A DNA stretch of 64,000 nucleotides, taken from Neiella litorisoli. GTDB lineage: Bacteria; Pseudomonadota; Gammaproteobacteria; Enterobacterales; Neiellaceae. The notes beneath the pieces were generated by a model. The model saw nothing but the letters and a program-made list of their open reading frames with translations, was not told the origin of the DNA and did not search any database. Both the position numbers and the translations under genes were made by a program. Of this stretch, positions 37,947 through 47,634 are shown piece after piece (within the stretch, counting starts at the first letter, position 1; each line of letters begins with the position of its first letter). The stretch is from contig NZ_JACXAF010000015.1 in NCBI RefSeq assembly GCF_014773395.1, forward strand, positions 1-64,000, written 5' to 3'.

Positions 37947-38327
37947 ATGAACTTAATTCATGGCCGCTATCAAGTGGATGTTGAAGACAACATCATCCAT
38001 ATCACAATGGCTGATTCATTCAATGAATTCACCATTGAAGCGATTGCCACCCTCATTAAACAGGCTGTCGCCTCCTTAAATGACCAACCTTTTTACTTGC
38101 TCGTCGATATCAGCCAAGTAGACGGTGGAACACCAGAAGCTTTTGCCGCCAGCGCCGAATTCAATTTGTGGCTAGATCAACAAAAATTAATCGCAAAGGC
38201 TTTGGTCACTCAATCCATTTTATTTCAACAGATTAACGAATCACGAGTTAGAGAAACGTCACCCCAACGGGTCGCCTACTTTGAAGACATTGGCGCCGCG
38301 AAACGTTGGTTTGAAACCTTCGAATAA
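37947..38327 (+). CDS. Hypothetical protein, STAS/SpoIIAA-like
   Basis: 126 aa from the ATG at 37947 (a GTG at 37938 is an alternative). Alternating strand-helix pattern with ITMADSFNEFTIEAIATLIKQ and PFYLLVDISQVDGGTPEAF resembles the SpoIIAA/STAS-like fold, but I see no named family signature. Soluble, no signal peptide. It lies alone between the acetyltransferase and the PQQ-type dehydrogenase, with a 250-base upstream gap holding its promoter. Function unknown. Confidence 0.65.
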   Translation: MNLIHGRYQVDVEDNIIHITMADSFNEFTIEAIATLIKQAVASLNDQPFYLLVDISQVDGGTPEAFAASAEFNLWLDQQKLIAKALVTQSILFQQINESRVRETSPQRVAYFEDIGAAKRWFETFE

Positions 38328-38345
38328 CAACGACCTAAACTCAGT

Positions 38346-39437
38346 TTATTGTGGCTTCGATTCGAGTAAACGATAAATACGACCCGTGTCGGCACTAAAA
38401 ATCACAGTGCCATCGGCTAACACCAGAATATCTCTGACTCGCTCCATCAAATCTTCCAGAATCCGCTCCTCATGGACAATCTGATTGTTTTCATCAAGCG
38501 TGAGGACGTTGATATGGGCCAGTTTGAGGGCACCGGCGAGCAGCTTGCCGGTCAATTGTGGGTATCGTGAATCGCGATACATGACCAGCGAGCTAGGCGC
38601 AATCGACGGTATGTATACATAGCGCGGCGACTCAATGCCCGGCAGCTCTTGCGCCTCGCCTGCATCCACCGGACCCCAATATTCCTTACCGTGAGAGGTC
38701 TTCGGCCAGCCATAGTTCTGGCCTGCTTTGATCAGGTTGATTTCATCACCGCCGCGAGGGCCATGTTCGATGGACCAAAGCACTTGACTCGGTTCATCAA
38801 AAAATAGCCCTTGGGGGTTACGATGGCCATAGCTCCAAATTTCATCCAGCACATCATCATCGCCGACGAATGGATTGTCTTTCGGTACCGAACCATCAGG
38901 ATTCAACCGCACAATCGTACCAGCGTGGGTTTGGGTGTCTTGACCGTTTCCTTTATGCCCTCGATCACCAATCGAAAAATACAAATGCTTGTCATCAAAG
39001 GTGATCCGGCTGCCAAAATGAACGCCTTTCTCCGAGCCTGATTTTGTCACCATGATATCGCGCCAGCCGGTCAGTTTTTGCTGCTGCAGTGTGGCCACGG
39101 CAAGCACCGTCTCTATCCCCGTGCCAACATCCTTGCTGTAGGTGAAATAGTATTCATCGGCCTTAAACGGTGACTTGGCAATGTCCAATGAACCACCTTG
39201 GCGAACTTGCTCAACATCAGGCACCTGAAAAATCGCCTGATACTTGCCAGAGCTTAAATCCAACAAGCCGATTTGGCCTTGTCGTTCGCTGACCATGACG
39301 GTGTTAGCATCAATCTGCTCCAAGCCCCAAGGGATTCCTAGGCCCTCCGCAATAATCTCTGCCTGCCACGATTGTGCAGCAACAGCGTTTACCACCAATA
39401 CCATAGCGAATGCGGTTAGTTGGACGATTTTTTTCAT
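38346..39437 (-). CDS. PQQ-dependent sugar dehydrogenase-like (YliI/Asd family)
   Basis: Periplasmic beta-propeller of the soluble aldose dehydrogenase family, 363 aa. The ATG at 39437 has GGGTGA upstream and begins the signal peptide KKIVQLTAFAMVLVVNAVAA; an earlier GTG at 39446 overlaps that site. Motifs include GLGIPWGLEQ, YGHRNPQG and EHGPRGGDEINLI, with His and Arg positions typical of PQQ and Ca sites. Oxidises aldoses with PQQ in known members; the PQQ supply is not visible here. Confidence 0.88.
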   Translation of the reverse strand: MKKIVQLTAFAMVLVVNAVAAQSWQAEIIAEGLGIPWGLEQIDANTVMVSERQGQIGLLDLSSGKYQAIFQVPDVEQVRQGGSLDIAKSPFKADEYYFTYSKDVGTGIETVLAVATLQQQKLTGWRDIMVTKSGSEKGVHFGSRITFDDKHLYFSIGDRGHKGNGQDTQTHAGTIVRLNPDGSVPKDNPFVGDDDVLDEIWSYGHRNPQGLFFDEPSQVLWSIEHGPRGGDEINLIKAGQNYGWPKTSHGKEYWGPVDAGEAQELPGIESPRYVYIPSIAPSSLVMYRDSRYPQLTGKLLAGALKLAHINVLTLDENNQIVHEERILEDLMERVRDILVLADGTVIFSADTGRIYRLLESKPQ

Positions 39438-39592
39438 GATGTTCACCCTGTCAGATCTTGGCGAGCGATAGCCCTAATTGCCTACTGCAAAAATCACTTT
39501 CAAGATCAGTAAACTGCAACAGACACAATCGGTTATGTTAGCGCCTCGGCACGTTTGTTTACCCGAGAGGCAAATACTGCCACATTCAATTG

Positions 39593-39606
39593 TTGATCTA
39601 AATCAA
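39593..39606. promoter_or_regulatory. FNR/ANR-type box before the regulator-cydAB operon
   Basis: TTGATCTAAATCAA matches the FNR consensus TTGAT-N4-ATCAA exactly. It is centred about 57 bases before the regulator start, with an AATAAT hexamer at 39625-39630. Downstream a dyad CTTTCA/TGAAAG (39620-39639) may be the regulator's own operator. Oxygen-responsive control would suit a bd oxidase operon. Confidence 0.7.
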
Positions 39607-39656
39607 TTTTCGCCATAAGCTTTCAATAATTTCTGAAAGTTCAAAACGTGCAATAA

Positions 39657-40202
39657 ATGAATTTAAGTCCAAAAATTGAAGCCTTTGTCATGCATTTTGG
39701 CGAGATGGGCAGTCGCTGGGGATTTAATCGCACCGTTGGCCAAATGTATGCCCTGCTGGTGATTAACGAAAAACCATTGACCGCCAATGATATTGCCACA
39801 GCGCTGAGCATCAGCCGAGGCAATGTCAGTATGGGATTAAAGGAGTTGCAGTCATGGCAGTTAGTCCAAGTGCAACATCAACCCGGTGACCGCAAAGACT
39901 ACTACTGCGCCGCTGGCGACATCTGGACCATGGCAAAACGCGTATTTGAAGAAAGGCGCAAACGAGAAATTGACCCGACACTCACACTACTGCGAGATCA
40001 ATTGCTCGACACTCCGGCCAATGACACTGAAGCCTTTGCGCAGCAACGCATGCGAGAGATCCATGATTTGCTCGAAGGCGTCACACAATGGTCAACAGAG
40101 TTACATAACATGTCGCCAGAAACCTTGCACAAGCTGGTAAAACTCGGATCAGGATTCAGCAAAGTGCTTGAGCTAAAAGATAAATTAGTTAACAAGTCCT
40201 GA
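39657..40202 (+). CDS. GbsR/MarR-family regulator
   Basis: Winged-HTH regulator, 181 aa. The HTH is LTANDIATALSISRGNVSMGLKELQSW (about 41-67), then a wing VQHQPGDRKDYY. The long C-terminal helical part is of the GbsR type. It sits 25 bases before cydA in the same direction, so it is probably co-transcribed and controls the oxidase operon. Whether it senses a metabolite or choline-like ligand is unknown. Confidence 0.85.
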   Translation: MNLSPKIEAFVMHFGEMGSRWGFNRTVGQMYALLVINEKPLTANDIATALSISRGNVSMGLKELQSWQLVQVQHQPGDRKDYYCAAGDIWTMAKRVFEERRKREIDPTLTLLRDQLLDTPANDTEAFAQQRMREIHDLLEGVTQWSTELHNMSPETLHKLVKLGSGFSKVLELKDKLVNKS

Positions 40203-40227
40203 TCAGTCAGGCATAGAGGAGAGACCT

Positions 40228-41595
40228 GTGCTCGATACCTTCATGCTGTCGCGGATCCAGTTTGCCGCGAACATCAGCTTTCATATTCTGTTCCCTACCA
40301 TCACCATCGCCATGTGTTGGTTTCTTTGCTATTTCAAAGTGCGATTTGACCTCTCCGGCCATCCAATGTGGATGCGGGCTTACCGCTTTTGGGTCAAGGT
40401 GTTTGCCTTAACCTTTGCTCTCGGCGTGGTTTCCGGCATCACCATGTCGTTCCAGTTTGGCACTAACTGGCCCGGCTTTATGGAAACCGTAGGTAATATT
40501 GCTGGCCCACTGCTGGGCTATGAAGTCCTCACCGCCTTCTTCCTCGAAGCGACCTTCCTCGGTGTCATGCTGTTTGGTATGGGCCGAGTCCCCAACAAGG
40601 TCCACACCTTCTCCACGTTTATGGTGGCCATTGGTACTAGCTTGTCAGCGTTTTGGATTCTGGCGCTCAATAGCTGGATGCAAACCCCAACCGGCTTTGA
40701 AATGCGCGATGGCGTAGCGCATGCCACCGACTGGTGGGCAATCATCTTTAACCCGTCATTCCCATACCGACTGACCCACATGCTGATCGCATCAGGCTTA
40801 ACCGCGTCCTTCTTTATCGCAGGTCTAAGTGCCTATCGACTGCTCAAGGGCGATGAGAAGAAAGCGCCTCGTGTAGCGCTCAAAACCGCCTTGGTGGTTG
40901 CTGCCATATTGGCTCCCACCCAAGCATTCGTTGGCGATCTCCATGGCCTCAATACACTGGAACATCAACCTCAGAAAATTGCTGCAATTGAAGGGGTTTG
41001 GCACACCGAAAAAGGCGCGCCTCTGGTGTTGTTTGGCATTCCAGATGAAGAACAGCAAACCACCCACTACGCCATTGAAATTCCCAAGATGGCATCGCTG
41101 ATCCTTACCCATGAGTGGGATGGCGAGTTGCAAGGGCTGAACGAATTTGAAGGCAACCACCCGCCGGTAGCGCCAATGTTTTTCGGCTTCCGCATTATGG
41201 TTGGGGTTGGCATGTTGATGATTGCCGCATCATGGCTGGGCTGTTGGTTCTGGTGGCGCAAGCGCGAGTTGCCGAGTTGGATGTATCGCGGCCTCATTGC
41301 GATGACCTTTTCTGGCTGGATCGCCACATTAGCGGGCTGGTACGTGACCGAAATCGGCCGTCAACCTTGGCTGGTGACTGGCGTGCTAACTACTGCCGAT
41401 GCCGTGACCACTGTGCCGAATACCTCAGTTGCAACGTCGCTGGCGCTTTACCTGACGCTATACACGGTACTGATTATCGCTTATCTGAGAACACTATTGG
41501 TAATGTCTAATCGCGCCATTGAGCTTGAGGAATACCAAAGCCCAACGGCAACGGCCATTCAATCATCAGCAATAAACGCGGAGGCAAAAGCATGA
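40228..41595 (+). CDS. cydA: Cytochrome bd oxidase subunit I
   Basis: Quinol oxidase subunit, 455 aa from a GTG with AGGAGAG upstream. Membrane respiratory enzyme that reduces O2 to water at low oxygen. The first heme ligand lies in RIQFAANISFHILFP; the quinol region contains GDLHGLNTLEHQPQKIAAIEG. The protein is shorter than E. coli CydA (522 aa), as in the short-Q-loop, cyanide-insensitive CioA branch. It overlaps cydB by four bases. Confidence 0.95.
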   Translation: MLDTFMLSRIQFAANISFHILFPTITIAMCWFLCYFKVRFDLSGHPMWMRAYRFWVKVFALTFALGVVSGITMSFQFGTNWPGFMETVGNIAGPLLGYEVLTAFFLEATFLGVMLFGMGRVPNKVHTFSTFMVAIGTSLSAFWILALNSWMQTPTGFEMRDGVAHATDWWAIIFNPSFPYRLTHMLIASGLTASFFIAGLSAYRLLKGDEKKAPRVALKTALVVAAILAPTQAFVGDLHGLNTLEHQPQKIAAIEGVWHTEKGAPLVLFGIPDEEQQTTHYAIEIPKMASLILTHEWDGELQGLNEFEGNHPPVAPMFFGFRIMVGVGMLMIAASWLGCWFWWRKRELPSWMYRGLIAMTFSGWIATLAGWYVTEIGRQPWLVTGVLTTADAVTTVPNTSVATSLALYLTLYTVLIIAYLRTLLVMSNRAIELEEYQSPTATAIQSSAINAEAKA

Positions 41596-42590
41596 GTGAA
41601 GCACAATGGTTACCAATCGTTTTTGTCGGCTTGATGGGATTGGCCGTGCTGCTGTACGCCATTTTGGATGGCTACGATTTGGGCGTTGGCATTTTGCTAC
41701 CCAATGATAACGAGCAGCAGCGCGACACCATGATCGCATCCATCGGGCCATTTTGGGATGCCAACGAGACTTGGTTGGTGTTAGCAATTGGGTTGCTGCT
41801 GATTGCCTTTCCCGAAGCCCATAGTGAAGTCATGCGCGAGCTGTATTTGCCCACGGCAATTATGCTGGCAGGCTTGATTCTTCGCGGCGTAGCATTCGAT
41901 TTCAGAGCGAAAGTTGCGCTCGAAAACAAGCGCATGTGGGATCATATTTTCCGCGCAGGCTCGTTAATCACCAGTCTGTCGCAAGGTTACATGCTCGGCA
42001 TGTACGTGATGGGCTTTGAATACACCGCAGAAGCAATTGGCTTTTCGATTCTCAGTGCTCTGGGTGTCACCGCCGCCTATGCCTACATCGGTGCCGCTTG
42101 GCTGGTGATGAAAACCGAAGGCGAACTGCAGGTGCGTGCCGCCAAATGGGGCCGCCGCTGCGGCTGGACCTGCTTAGCGGGAATTATCGCAGTCTGTGCA
42201 GTGAACCCATTGGTCAACCCAGCGGTGTTCGAGAAGTGGTTTACCTTCCCGTTTGTTGTTGCCATGGGCATGATCCCAATCACCTGCTTGGCCATGTTCG
42301 CCATCGTCGATCGTGTGTTGAAGAAAGTGCCGCTGCCGGATGACTTTGGTTGCTGGCTGCCATTTGTCTGTGCGGTGATTATTTTTGTGCTCTGCTTCCA
42401 AGGGTTGGCCTTTAGTTTCTACCCTTACATCGTGCCCGGAAAAATCGACATCTGGCAGGCGGCGAGTGCGCCCGAATCATTGATGTTTATTCTTTACGGC
42501 GCAGTCATTGTGGTGCCAGTGATTTTGGCCTACACCGCCTTTTCTTATCGCGTGTTCTGGGGCAAAGCCACTGAGTTGAAGTACTACTAA
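41592..42590 (+). CDS. cydB: Cytochrome bd oxidase subunit II
   Basis: Second subunit, 332 aa, about nine membrane segments. Starts VFVGLMGLAVLLYAILDGYDLGVGIL, the family signature (residues 10-35). GPFWDANETWLV follows. Length matches CioB/CydB of the short-Q-loop branch (E. coli 379). No CydX-like small gene is seen between its stop and the terminator, which fits that branch. Confidence 0.95.
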   Translation: MSEAQWLPIVFVGLMGLAVLLYAILDGYDLGVGILLPNDNEQQRDTMIASIGPFWDANETWLVLAIGLLLIAFPEAHSEVMRELYLPTAIMLAGLILRGVAFDFRAKVALENKRMWDHIFRAGSLITSLSQGYMLGMYVMGFEYTAEAIGFSILSALGVTAAYAYIGAAWLVMKTEGELQVRAAKWGRRCGWTCLAGIIAVCAVNPLVNPAVFEKWFTFPFVVAMGMIPITCLAMFAIVDRVLKKVPLPDDFGCWLPFVCAVIIFVLCFQGLAFSFYPYIVPGKIDIWQAASAPESLMFILYGAVIVVPVILAYTAFSYRVFWGKATELKYY

Positions 42591-42612
42591 TCGCGAGAAC
42601 AAAACAGCATAA

Positions 42613-42643
42613 AAAAAGGCCTGCCACAAATTGGCAGGCCTTT
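42613..42643. terminator. Bidirectional terminator after cydB
   Basis: AAGGCCTGCCA / TGGCAGGCCTT hairpin with A-run before and T-run after; it serves cydAB on the plus strand and the small minus-strand frame ending at 42661. Confidence 0.85.
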
Positions 42644-42660
42644 TCGCATAAAAACTTCTG

Positions 42661-42849
42661 TTAGGCGTTTTGAGTCTGACGCTTGACCGCATACGGAACT
42701 GACATTCGCCATTTTCCTTGCGACTTGCTGCGACTAGCCATGTAGGGGCGCTGATCGGGGATCAGCATCTCGTAACTTTTGCAATCACCACTGATGCGAA
42801 CGCATGCCATGCGTGGTGAATAAACATTTATTTGCCAACTTGAGTGCAT
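42661..42849 (-). CDS. Small hypothetical protein
   Basis: 62 aa, basic, with SRMACVRISGDCKSYEMLIPDQ-like features and no family I recognise. Support: it fills the gap before a bidirectional terminator, and an FNR-type dyad lies about 93 bases before its start. No clear ribosome site. Could be real or chance; conservation would decide. Confidence 0.4.
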   Translation of the reverse strand: MHSSWQINVYSPRMACVRISGDCKSYEMLIPDQRPYMASRSKSQGKWRMSVPYAVKRQTQNA

Positions 42850-42941
42850 GTGTGATCTTCCAGAGTTCGATTATAAATTTTGTGGGTCACTCATTAGATA
42901 TACTTAGTTTTAATTGGTTCAGAGCCGTATTAAATCCAAAT

Positions 42942-42955
42942 TTGATCTAGATCAA
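42942..42955. promoter_or_regulatory. FNR/CRP-type palindrome
   Basis: TTGATCTAGATCAA is a perfect palindrome and an exact FNR-type TTGAT-N4-ATCAA; its centre also matches the CRP consensus core. It lies between the small minus-strand frame and gmk, 93 and 158 bases from their starts. I cannot tell which promoter it serves. Confidence 0.55.
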
Positions 42956-43113
42956 CTTCCCACATTCAAAGAAAGTTTGGTTGTTAGAGCCTGTTGTTAG
43001 TCATTAGACCGAACCAAGTTGAACGGTTGCTGAACGAACGCTTCGCTAGATCATCATTGCGATCAGTGTTAATTTAAGGCGCTTTCTAAAACAGCCGGAA
43101 AGTGAATCAAACC

Positions 43114-43746
43114 ATGGCCGATCGCGGTTCTCTTATTATTGTCTCTGCGCCCAGTGGCGCCGGAAAGTCCAGCCTGATTGCTGCCATGATCGAAGCTCGC
43201 GGCCGCGACAAGGTTCAGGTGTCGATTTCGCACACCACTCGGGCGCCGCGTCCCGGCGAGGTCAACGGCCAGCACTACCATTTCGTCTCACAAAAAGAGT
43301 TCATGCAACTGATTGATGATCATGCATTCTTCGAGTGGGCTGGGGTATTCGGCAACTTCTACGGCACCAGCCGTCATGCAGTAGAAGCACAACAGGCACA
43401 AGGGGTCGATGTCATGTTCGACATCGACTGGCAAGGTGCCCAGCAAATTCGCAAGCACGAACCAGACGCCATCAGCGTCTTTATTCTGCCGCCAAGCCGA
43501 GCCGAACTTGAGCGCCGCTTGCGCAAGCGCGGTACAGATTCTGAAGATGTGATTGCCGGCCGCATGGCAAAAGCAGTGGCAGAAATGTCCCACGTTCATG
43601 AGTATGACTATGTCATCGTCAATGACGATTTCGACCAAGCGCTGGAAGAACTGACGGCCATTGTAGTGTCCAGCAGACTGCGTCGCGCTGGACAATCTTT
43701 GCGCCACAAAGCTATGCTCAACGAACTACTGGCGGAAGGCGCCTGA
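43114..43746 (+). CDS. gmk: Guanylate kinase
   Basis: Phosphorylates GMP to GDP, 210 aa. The ATG at 43114 ([20 protein letters not shown]) is chosen by alignment to E. coli Gmk (207 aa); an in-frame GTG at 43102 is less likely. P-loop [12 protein letters not shown]-binding [14 protein letters not shown], and lid [13 protein letters not shown] are intact. Heads the ancestral gmk-rpoZ-spoT block, but yicC, its usual near neighbour, is 35 kb away across an island. Confidence 0.97.
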   Translation: MADRGSLIIVSAPSGAGKSSLIAAMIEARGRDKVQVSISHTTRAPRPGEVNGQHYHFVSQKEFMQLIDDHAFFEWAGVFGNFYGTSRHAVEAQQAQGVDVMFDIDWQGAQQIRKHEPDAISVFILPPSRAELERRLRKRGTDSEDVIAGRMAKAVAEMSHVHEYDYVIVNDDFDQALEELTAIVVSSRLRRAGQSLRHKAMLNELLAEGA

Positions 43747-43790
43747 TTTGGGTAGAATTTCGTCCCTTTTTTGAACAACAGGAGGCCGTC

Positions 43791-44066
43791 ATGGCTCGCG
43801 TTACAGTAGAAGATGCCGTTGATAAGATCGGCAACCGTTTTGATTTGGTGTTGGTAGCAGCCCGCCGTGCCCGTCAATTGGCCGTTCAAGGCAAAGATCC
43901 TTTGGTTGACGAGAACAACGACAAGCCAACGGTTTTGGCATTGCGTGAAATTGAAGAAGGCTATGTGACCGCTGAGTCACTGGACGCCGAAGAAGCCCGT
44001 GAGCAACAAGAGCAAGAAGCTGCTGAAATGGCATCTGTTGCTTCCATCACTCAACCAGGTTTCTAA
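43791..44066 (+). CDS. rpoZ: RNA polymerase omega subunit
   Basis: 91 aa, identical in length to E. coli omega. [20 protein letters not shown] and [14 protein letters not shown] are the family signatures. Assists RNA polymerase assembly and contributes to the ppGpp site. AGGAGG lies six bases before the ATG. Between gmk and spoT as in E. coli. Confidence 0.98.
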   Translation: MARVTVEDAVDKIGNRFDLVLVAARRARQLAVQGKDPLVDENNDKPTVLALREIEEGYVTAESLDAEEAREQQEQEAAEMASVASITQPGF

Positions 44067-44090
44067 ACCACATTATCGCGGGGTTTGCGC

Positions 44091-46199
44091 TTGAAATTGT
44101 TTGAAGGTCTGAAACAACAGATAGCAGAGTATCTAGATCCCGCCCAGGTCGAGCTGGTACAACAGGCCTATATTGCCAGCCGCGATGCCCACGAAGGGCA
44201 GACTCGGTCTAGCGGTGAGCCCTATGTGACTCACCCAGTGGCCGTGACCCGCATTCTCGCTGACATGCGCCTCGATCACGAAGCGCTGATGGCAGCCTTG
44301 CTTCATGATGTCATCGAAGACACCCACCTCACCAAAGAAGACTTAGCCGAGCAGTTTAACGAAACGGTGGCTGAGTTGGTTGAGGGCGTGTCGAAACTGG
44401 ATAAAATCCAATTCGACTCAAAAGAAGAAGCGCAAGCGGAAAACTTCCAGAAAATGGTTATGGCCATGGTGGTCGATATTCGGGTGATCTTGATTAAGCT
44501 CGCCGACCGCACCCACAACATGCGTACCATTTTCGCCCTGCGGCCCGATAAACGTCGCCGTATTGCTCGCGAAACCCTCGAAATCTACGCGCCGATTGCC
44601 AATCGCCTTGGTATTCACGACATCCGCAACGAGCTTGAAGATCTCGGTTTCGAAGCCATGTACCCCATGCGTCACCGAGTGCTGGGCAACGTGGTTAAAC
44701 GTGAACGCGGCAATCGCAAGCAAATTACCGAAGCCATCGCTCAGGATATTGCTGGCCGCATTAGCGAAGCGGGGATCCCCGCCAAAGTCAAAGGCCGCGA
44801 AAAGCACCTTTTCAGTATCTATCAGAAAATGCGCAATAAAGAATTGCCATTTACTGAAGTCATGGACATCTACGCCTTTCGCGTGATTGTTGATGATGTT
44901 GATACCTGCTACCGCGTGTTGGGCTTGGTGCATAGCTTGTTTAAGCCCAAGCTCGGCCGCTTCAAAGATTACATTGCCATTCCCAAAGCCAATGGCTATC
45001 AGAGTCTTCACACCTCGCTGATGGGCCCGCATGGAGTGCCAGTGGAAGTTCAAATTCGGACTGAGCACATGGATCAAATGGCCGACCGTGGTGTTGCTGC
45101 GCACTGGCTATATAAAGATGAAAGCGAGACGGCTGGCACAACGGCGCAAGTTCGTGCCCGCCGTTGGATGCAGAGCTTGCTAGAGCTGCAACAAAGTGCA
45201 GGCTCGTCGTTCGAATTTATTGAAAGCGTTAAGTCCGATCTGTTCCCCGACGAGATTTACTGCTTTACCCCAGATGGCCGCATTCTCGAACTGCCAGAAG
45301 GCGCGACCGCGGTTGATTTTGCCTACGCGGTTCACACCGACGTCGGCAACGCCTGCGTTGGTGCCCGGGTCGACCGTCAGCCTCACCCCATTAGTCAGCC
45401 ACTGGCCACCGGCCAGACAGTCGAGATCATCACCGCCAAAGGTGCCCGACCCAATGCCGCTTGGCTTAACTTTGTCGTCACCAGCCGGGCTCGCATCAAA
45501 ATCCGTCAGTACCTGAAAAACCTCAAGTCTGAAGAAGCGCTCAAGCTTGGTAAGCGATTACTTACTCATGCGTTGGGCGGCCAAAAATCACTGCAAGACT
45601 TTGAACCGGAAATCGTGCAACAGTTGCTGCAAGAATATAAATTCGAGCATGGCGATGAGCTGTTGATCGACATTGGTCTGGGTAAAATCATGAGCCCAGT
45701 GATCGCCAAGCGACTCGCTGGCGACCTCAAACTCAGTACCAAAAAGCGCAAACGGCTACCAATTATCGGTGCCGAAGGCGTACTCACCACCTTTGGTAAA
45801 TGTTGCCGACCAATCCCTGGCGATCCGATCATCGCTTATATGAGTAAGGATCGGGGTCTGGTCATTCATCACGACCAATGCGCCAATGTTCGTGGTTATC
45901 AAAATGAGCCCGACAAATACATTGCCGTGCGTTGGGATGATGAGCACGAACAAGGTGACGAATACCTCACCGAGCTGCGTGTAGAAATGATGAATCACCA
46001 AGGCGCGCTGGCGACATTGACCTCGATTGTAGCTAACTGCGGCTCCAACATTCAGGGCATCAGCAGCGACGAAAAAGACGGTCGCCTCTACAGCGTGAAT
46101 TTAGTAATCACCACCACCAGCAGGATCCAACTGGCCAATGTCATGCGCCGTATTCGCGTCATGCCAGAGGTGGTGAAAGTCGTTCGCAATCGTAACTAA
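44091..46199 (+). CDS. spoT: Bifunctional (p)ppGpp synthetase/hydrolase SpoT
   Basis: Stringent-response enzyme, 702 aa, the same as E. coli. The start is TTG at 44091: GGGG lies seven bases before it and [10 protein letters not shown] aligns with the E. coli start; a TTG at 44085 is too close to that site. HD hydrolase motif LLHDVIEDT (about 71-79), synthetase domain (about 200-340: [13 protein letters not shown]), TGS ([26 protein letters not shown]), helical/ZFD region with CCRPIPGD, C-terminal ACT ([12 protein letters not shown]). The hydrolase site is intact. Confidence 0.97.
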   Translation: MKLFEGLKQQIAEYLDPAQVELVQQAYIASRDAHEGQTRSSGEPYVTHPVAVTRILADMRLDHEALMAALLHDVIEDTHLTKEDLAEQFNETVAELVEGVSKLDKIQFDSKEEAQAENFQKMVMAMVVDIRVILIKLADRTHNMRTIFALRPDKRRRIARETLEIYAPIANRLGIHDIRNELEDLGFEAMYPMRHRVLGNVVKRERGNRKQITEAIAQDIAGRISEAGIPAKVKGREKHLFSIYQKMRNKELPFTEVMDIYAFRVIVDDVDTCYRVLGLVHSLFKPKLGRFKDYIAIPKANGYQSLHTSLMGPHGVPVEVQIRTEHMDQMADRGVAAHWLYKDESETAGTTAQVRARRWMQSLLELQQSAGSSFEFIESVKSDLFPDEIYCFTPDGRILELPEGATAVDFAYAVHTDVGNACVGARVDRQPHPISQPLATGQTVEIITAKGARPNAAWLNFVVTSRARIKIRQYLKNLKSEEALKLGKRLLTHALGGQKSLQDFEPEIVQQLLQEYKFEHGDELLIDIGLGKIMSPVIAKRLAGDLKLSTKKRKRLPIIGAEGVLTTFGKCCRPIPGDPIIAYMSKDRGLVIHHDQCANVRGYQNEPDKYIAVRWDDEHEQGDEYLTELRVEMMNHQGALATLTSIVANCGSNIQGISSDEKDGRLYSVNLVITTTSRIQLANVMRRIRVMPEVVKVVRNRN

Positions 46200-46219
46200 C
46201 CCTCAGATCAGGAAGCATC

Positions 46220-46600
46220 ATGAGCAAAACTGTTATTTCTACCGACGCTGCACCAGCAGCCATCGGCACCTACTCGCAGGCCATCAATCACAACGGCACC
46301 GTGTATCTGTCTGGCCAAATTCCGTTGGTTCCAGCCACCATGGAATTAATCAGTGACGATTTTGAAGAACAAACAGTTCAGGTATTTGAAAATCTCAAAG
46401 CCGTCTTGGCTGCCGCTGGCGGCACACTGAATGACATGGTCAAAGTGCAGATTTATCTGACCGATTTGAGCAACTTTGCCAAAGTAAACGAAGTCATGGC
46501 GCGCTACTTTGAGCAGCCATACCCTGCCCGTGCTGCGATTGGTATCAATCAATTGCCACGCGGCGCGCAAGTTGAAATTGACGGTGTTGCCGTCGTCTAA
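46220..46600 (+). CDS. ridA: Reactive intermediate/imine deaminase RidA
   Basis: Hydrolyses reactive 2-aminoacrylate and related enamines, 126 aa. [24 protein letters not shown], and the C-terminal [25 protein letters not shown]; the catalytic arginine (equivalent to Arg105) is in YPARAAI. AGGAAG precedes the ATG. It sits 20 bases after spoT and ends at a terminator. This position between spoT and trmH differs from E. coli but is frequent in other gammaproteobacteria. Confidence 0.96.
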   Translation: MSKTVISTDAAPAAIGTYSQAINHNGTVYLSGQIPLVPATMELISDDFEEQTVQVFENLKAVLAAAGGTLNDMVKVQIYLTDLSNFAKVNEVMARYFEQPYPARAAIGINQLPRGAQVEIDGVAVV

Positions 46601-46623
46601 TTGCGCTCAACAGCCACCTTGAA

Positions 46624-46649
46624 ACACGCAGCTCAGGCTGCGTGTTTTT
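46624..46649 (+). terminator. Terminator of the gmk/rpoZ-spoT-ridA unit
   Basis: ACACGCAG / CTGCGTGT stem (46624-46631 and 46638-46645) followed by TTTTT, 23 bases after ridA. trmH begins 26 bases later, so it needs its own promoter or read-through. Confidence 0.85.
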
Positions 46650-46674
46650 GTTTGCGAAAAGATAGAGAAACACC

Positions 46675-47367
46675 ATGGCCACTGATGCCCGTTTTGAACG
46701 CATTAACTCTGTTTTAGATTGTCGTCAGATGGACCTGACTGTGCTGATGGAGCACGTCAACAAACCGCATAACCTATCAGCCATCGTTCGCACCGCCGAT
46801 GCCGTTGGTGTTCATGATCTCCATGCCATTTGGGAAGACTCTGAGCTGGAACGTTCTAACTTTTACAGCTCCGGTAGCAATAACTGGACTCGCGTCCACC
46901 GCCAGCCTGATATCGATACAGCGGTCAATCAACTCAAACAAAGTGGCATGCAAATCCTCGCCACCCATTTAAGCGATACAGCAATTGATTTTCGCGAGGT
47001 GGATTACACCAAACCGACAGCGATTGTTTTGGGCACTGAGCGATTCGGCATTTCCGAGCGAGCACTCGAGCTGGCCGACCAACACATTGTGGTGCCGATG
47101 ATGGGCATGGTGCAGTCATTGAATGTATCAGTCGCCAGCGCCATCATTCTGTATGAAGCACAGCGCCAACGCGCCTTGGCGGGCATGTATGAAGCGTCGC
47201 AAGGCGTTGAGCCGGAAGAAAAGCAACGCCTGTTGTTTGAAGGCTGCCACGAAATCCTTGCCAAACGCTGCCGTCAAAAGGGTCTCCCGTATCCGCGCGT
47301 CGATGACAAAGGTGATGTGCAGGCCAGTGATGACTGGTGGCAAGTCATGCGATCCCCAAGCAAGTAA
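46675..47367 (+). CDS. trmH: tRNA (guanosine-18-2'-O)-methyltransferase
   Basis: SPOUT-fold enzyme that methylates G18 in the tRNA D-loop using SAM, 230 aa (229 in E. coli). NKPHNLSAIVRTADAVGV is motif 1, VLGTERFGIS motif 2, MVQSLNVSVASAIILYE motif 3 (knot). C-terminal TrmH extension present. In E. coli recG follows directly; here about 3.6 kb of cassettes and an insertion sequence separate them. Confidence 0.96.
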   Translation: MATDARFERINSVLDCRQMDLTVLMEHVNKPHNLSAIVRTADAVGVHDLHAIWEDSELERSNFYSSGSNNWTRVHRQPDIDTAVNQLKQSGMQILATHLSDTAIDFREVDYTKPTAIVLGTERFGISERALELADQHIVVPMMGMVQSLNVSVASAIILYEAQRQRALAGMYEASQGVEPEEKQRLLFEGCHEILAKRCRQKGLPYPRVDDKGDVQASDDWWQVMRSPSK

Positions 47368-47609
47368 TCAGCTGACAAGTAGCCCCACGGCAATTCCAAC
47401 AAGGTCGATAGCAATTTGCGCGGTGTCGCTGATTTTTAGCAAGCAACAGGCTATATTGAAAGTCACGAAGGGAATCAATCGGTTAGCGCTTTCTGCCAAC
47501 GCCAAGCCTAAAGGACATAGGCGAACACTTTCCGAAACCATCCCCATTATCAAAAGAGGTATACAGCCGCCCCTATCTGGGTAGTTCGGATTCGGTATAC
47601 CTACTAAGC

Positions 47610-47617
47610 GTTAGTGC
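47610..47617. other. Gene-cassette boundary (recombination point)
   Basis: GTTAGTGC; recombination would fall between G (47610) and TTAGTGC. The reverse complement GCACTAAC starts the attC site at the far end of the same cassette (48453-48460), the hallmark of one integron cassette whose circular form would bring the two together. No clear attI or attC is recognisable upstream. Confidence 0.7.
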
Positions 47618-47634
47618 TACACAGGAGGTAAATT

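Noticed and set aside
47482-47489. GTTAGCGC as a second cassette boundary upstream
   Set aside because: The complementary GCGCTAAC is not found nearby, so it cannot be tied to an attC.
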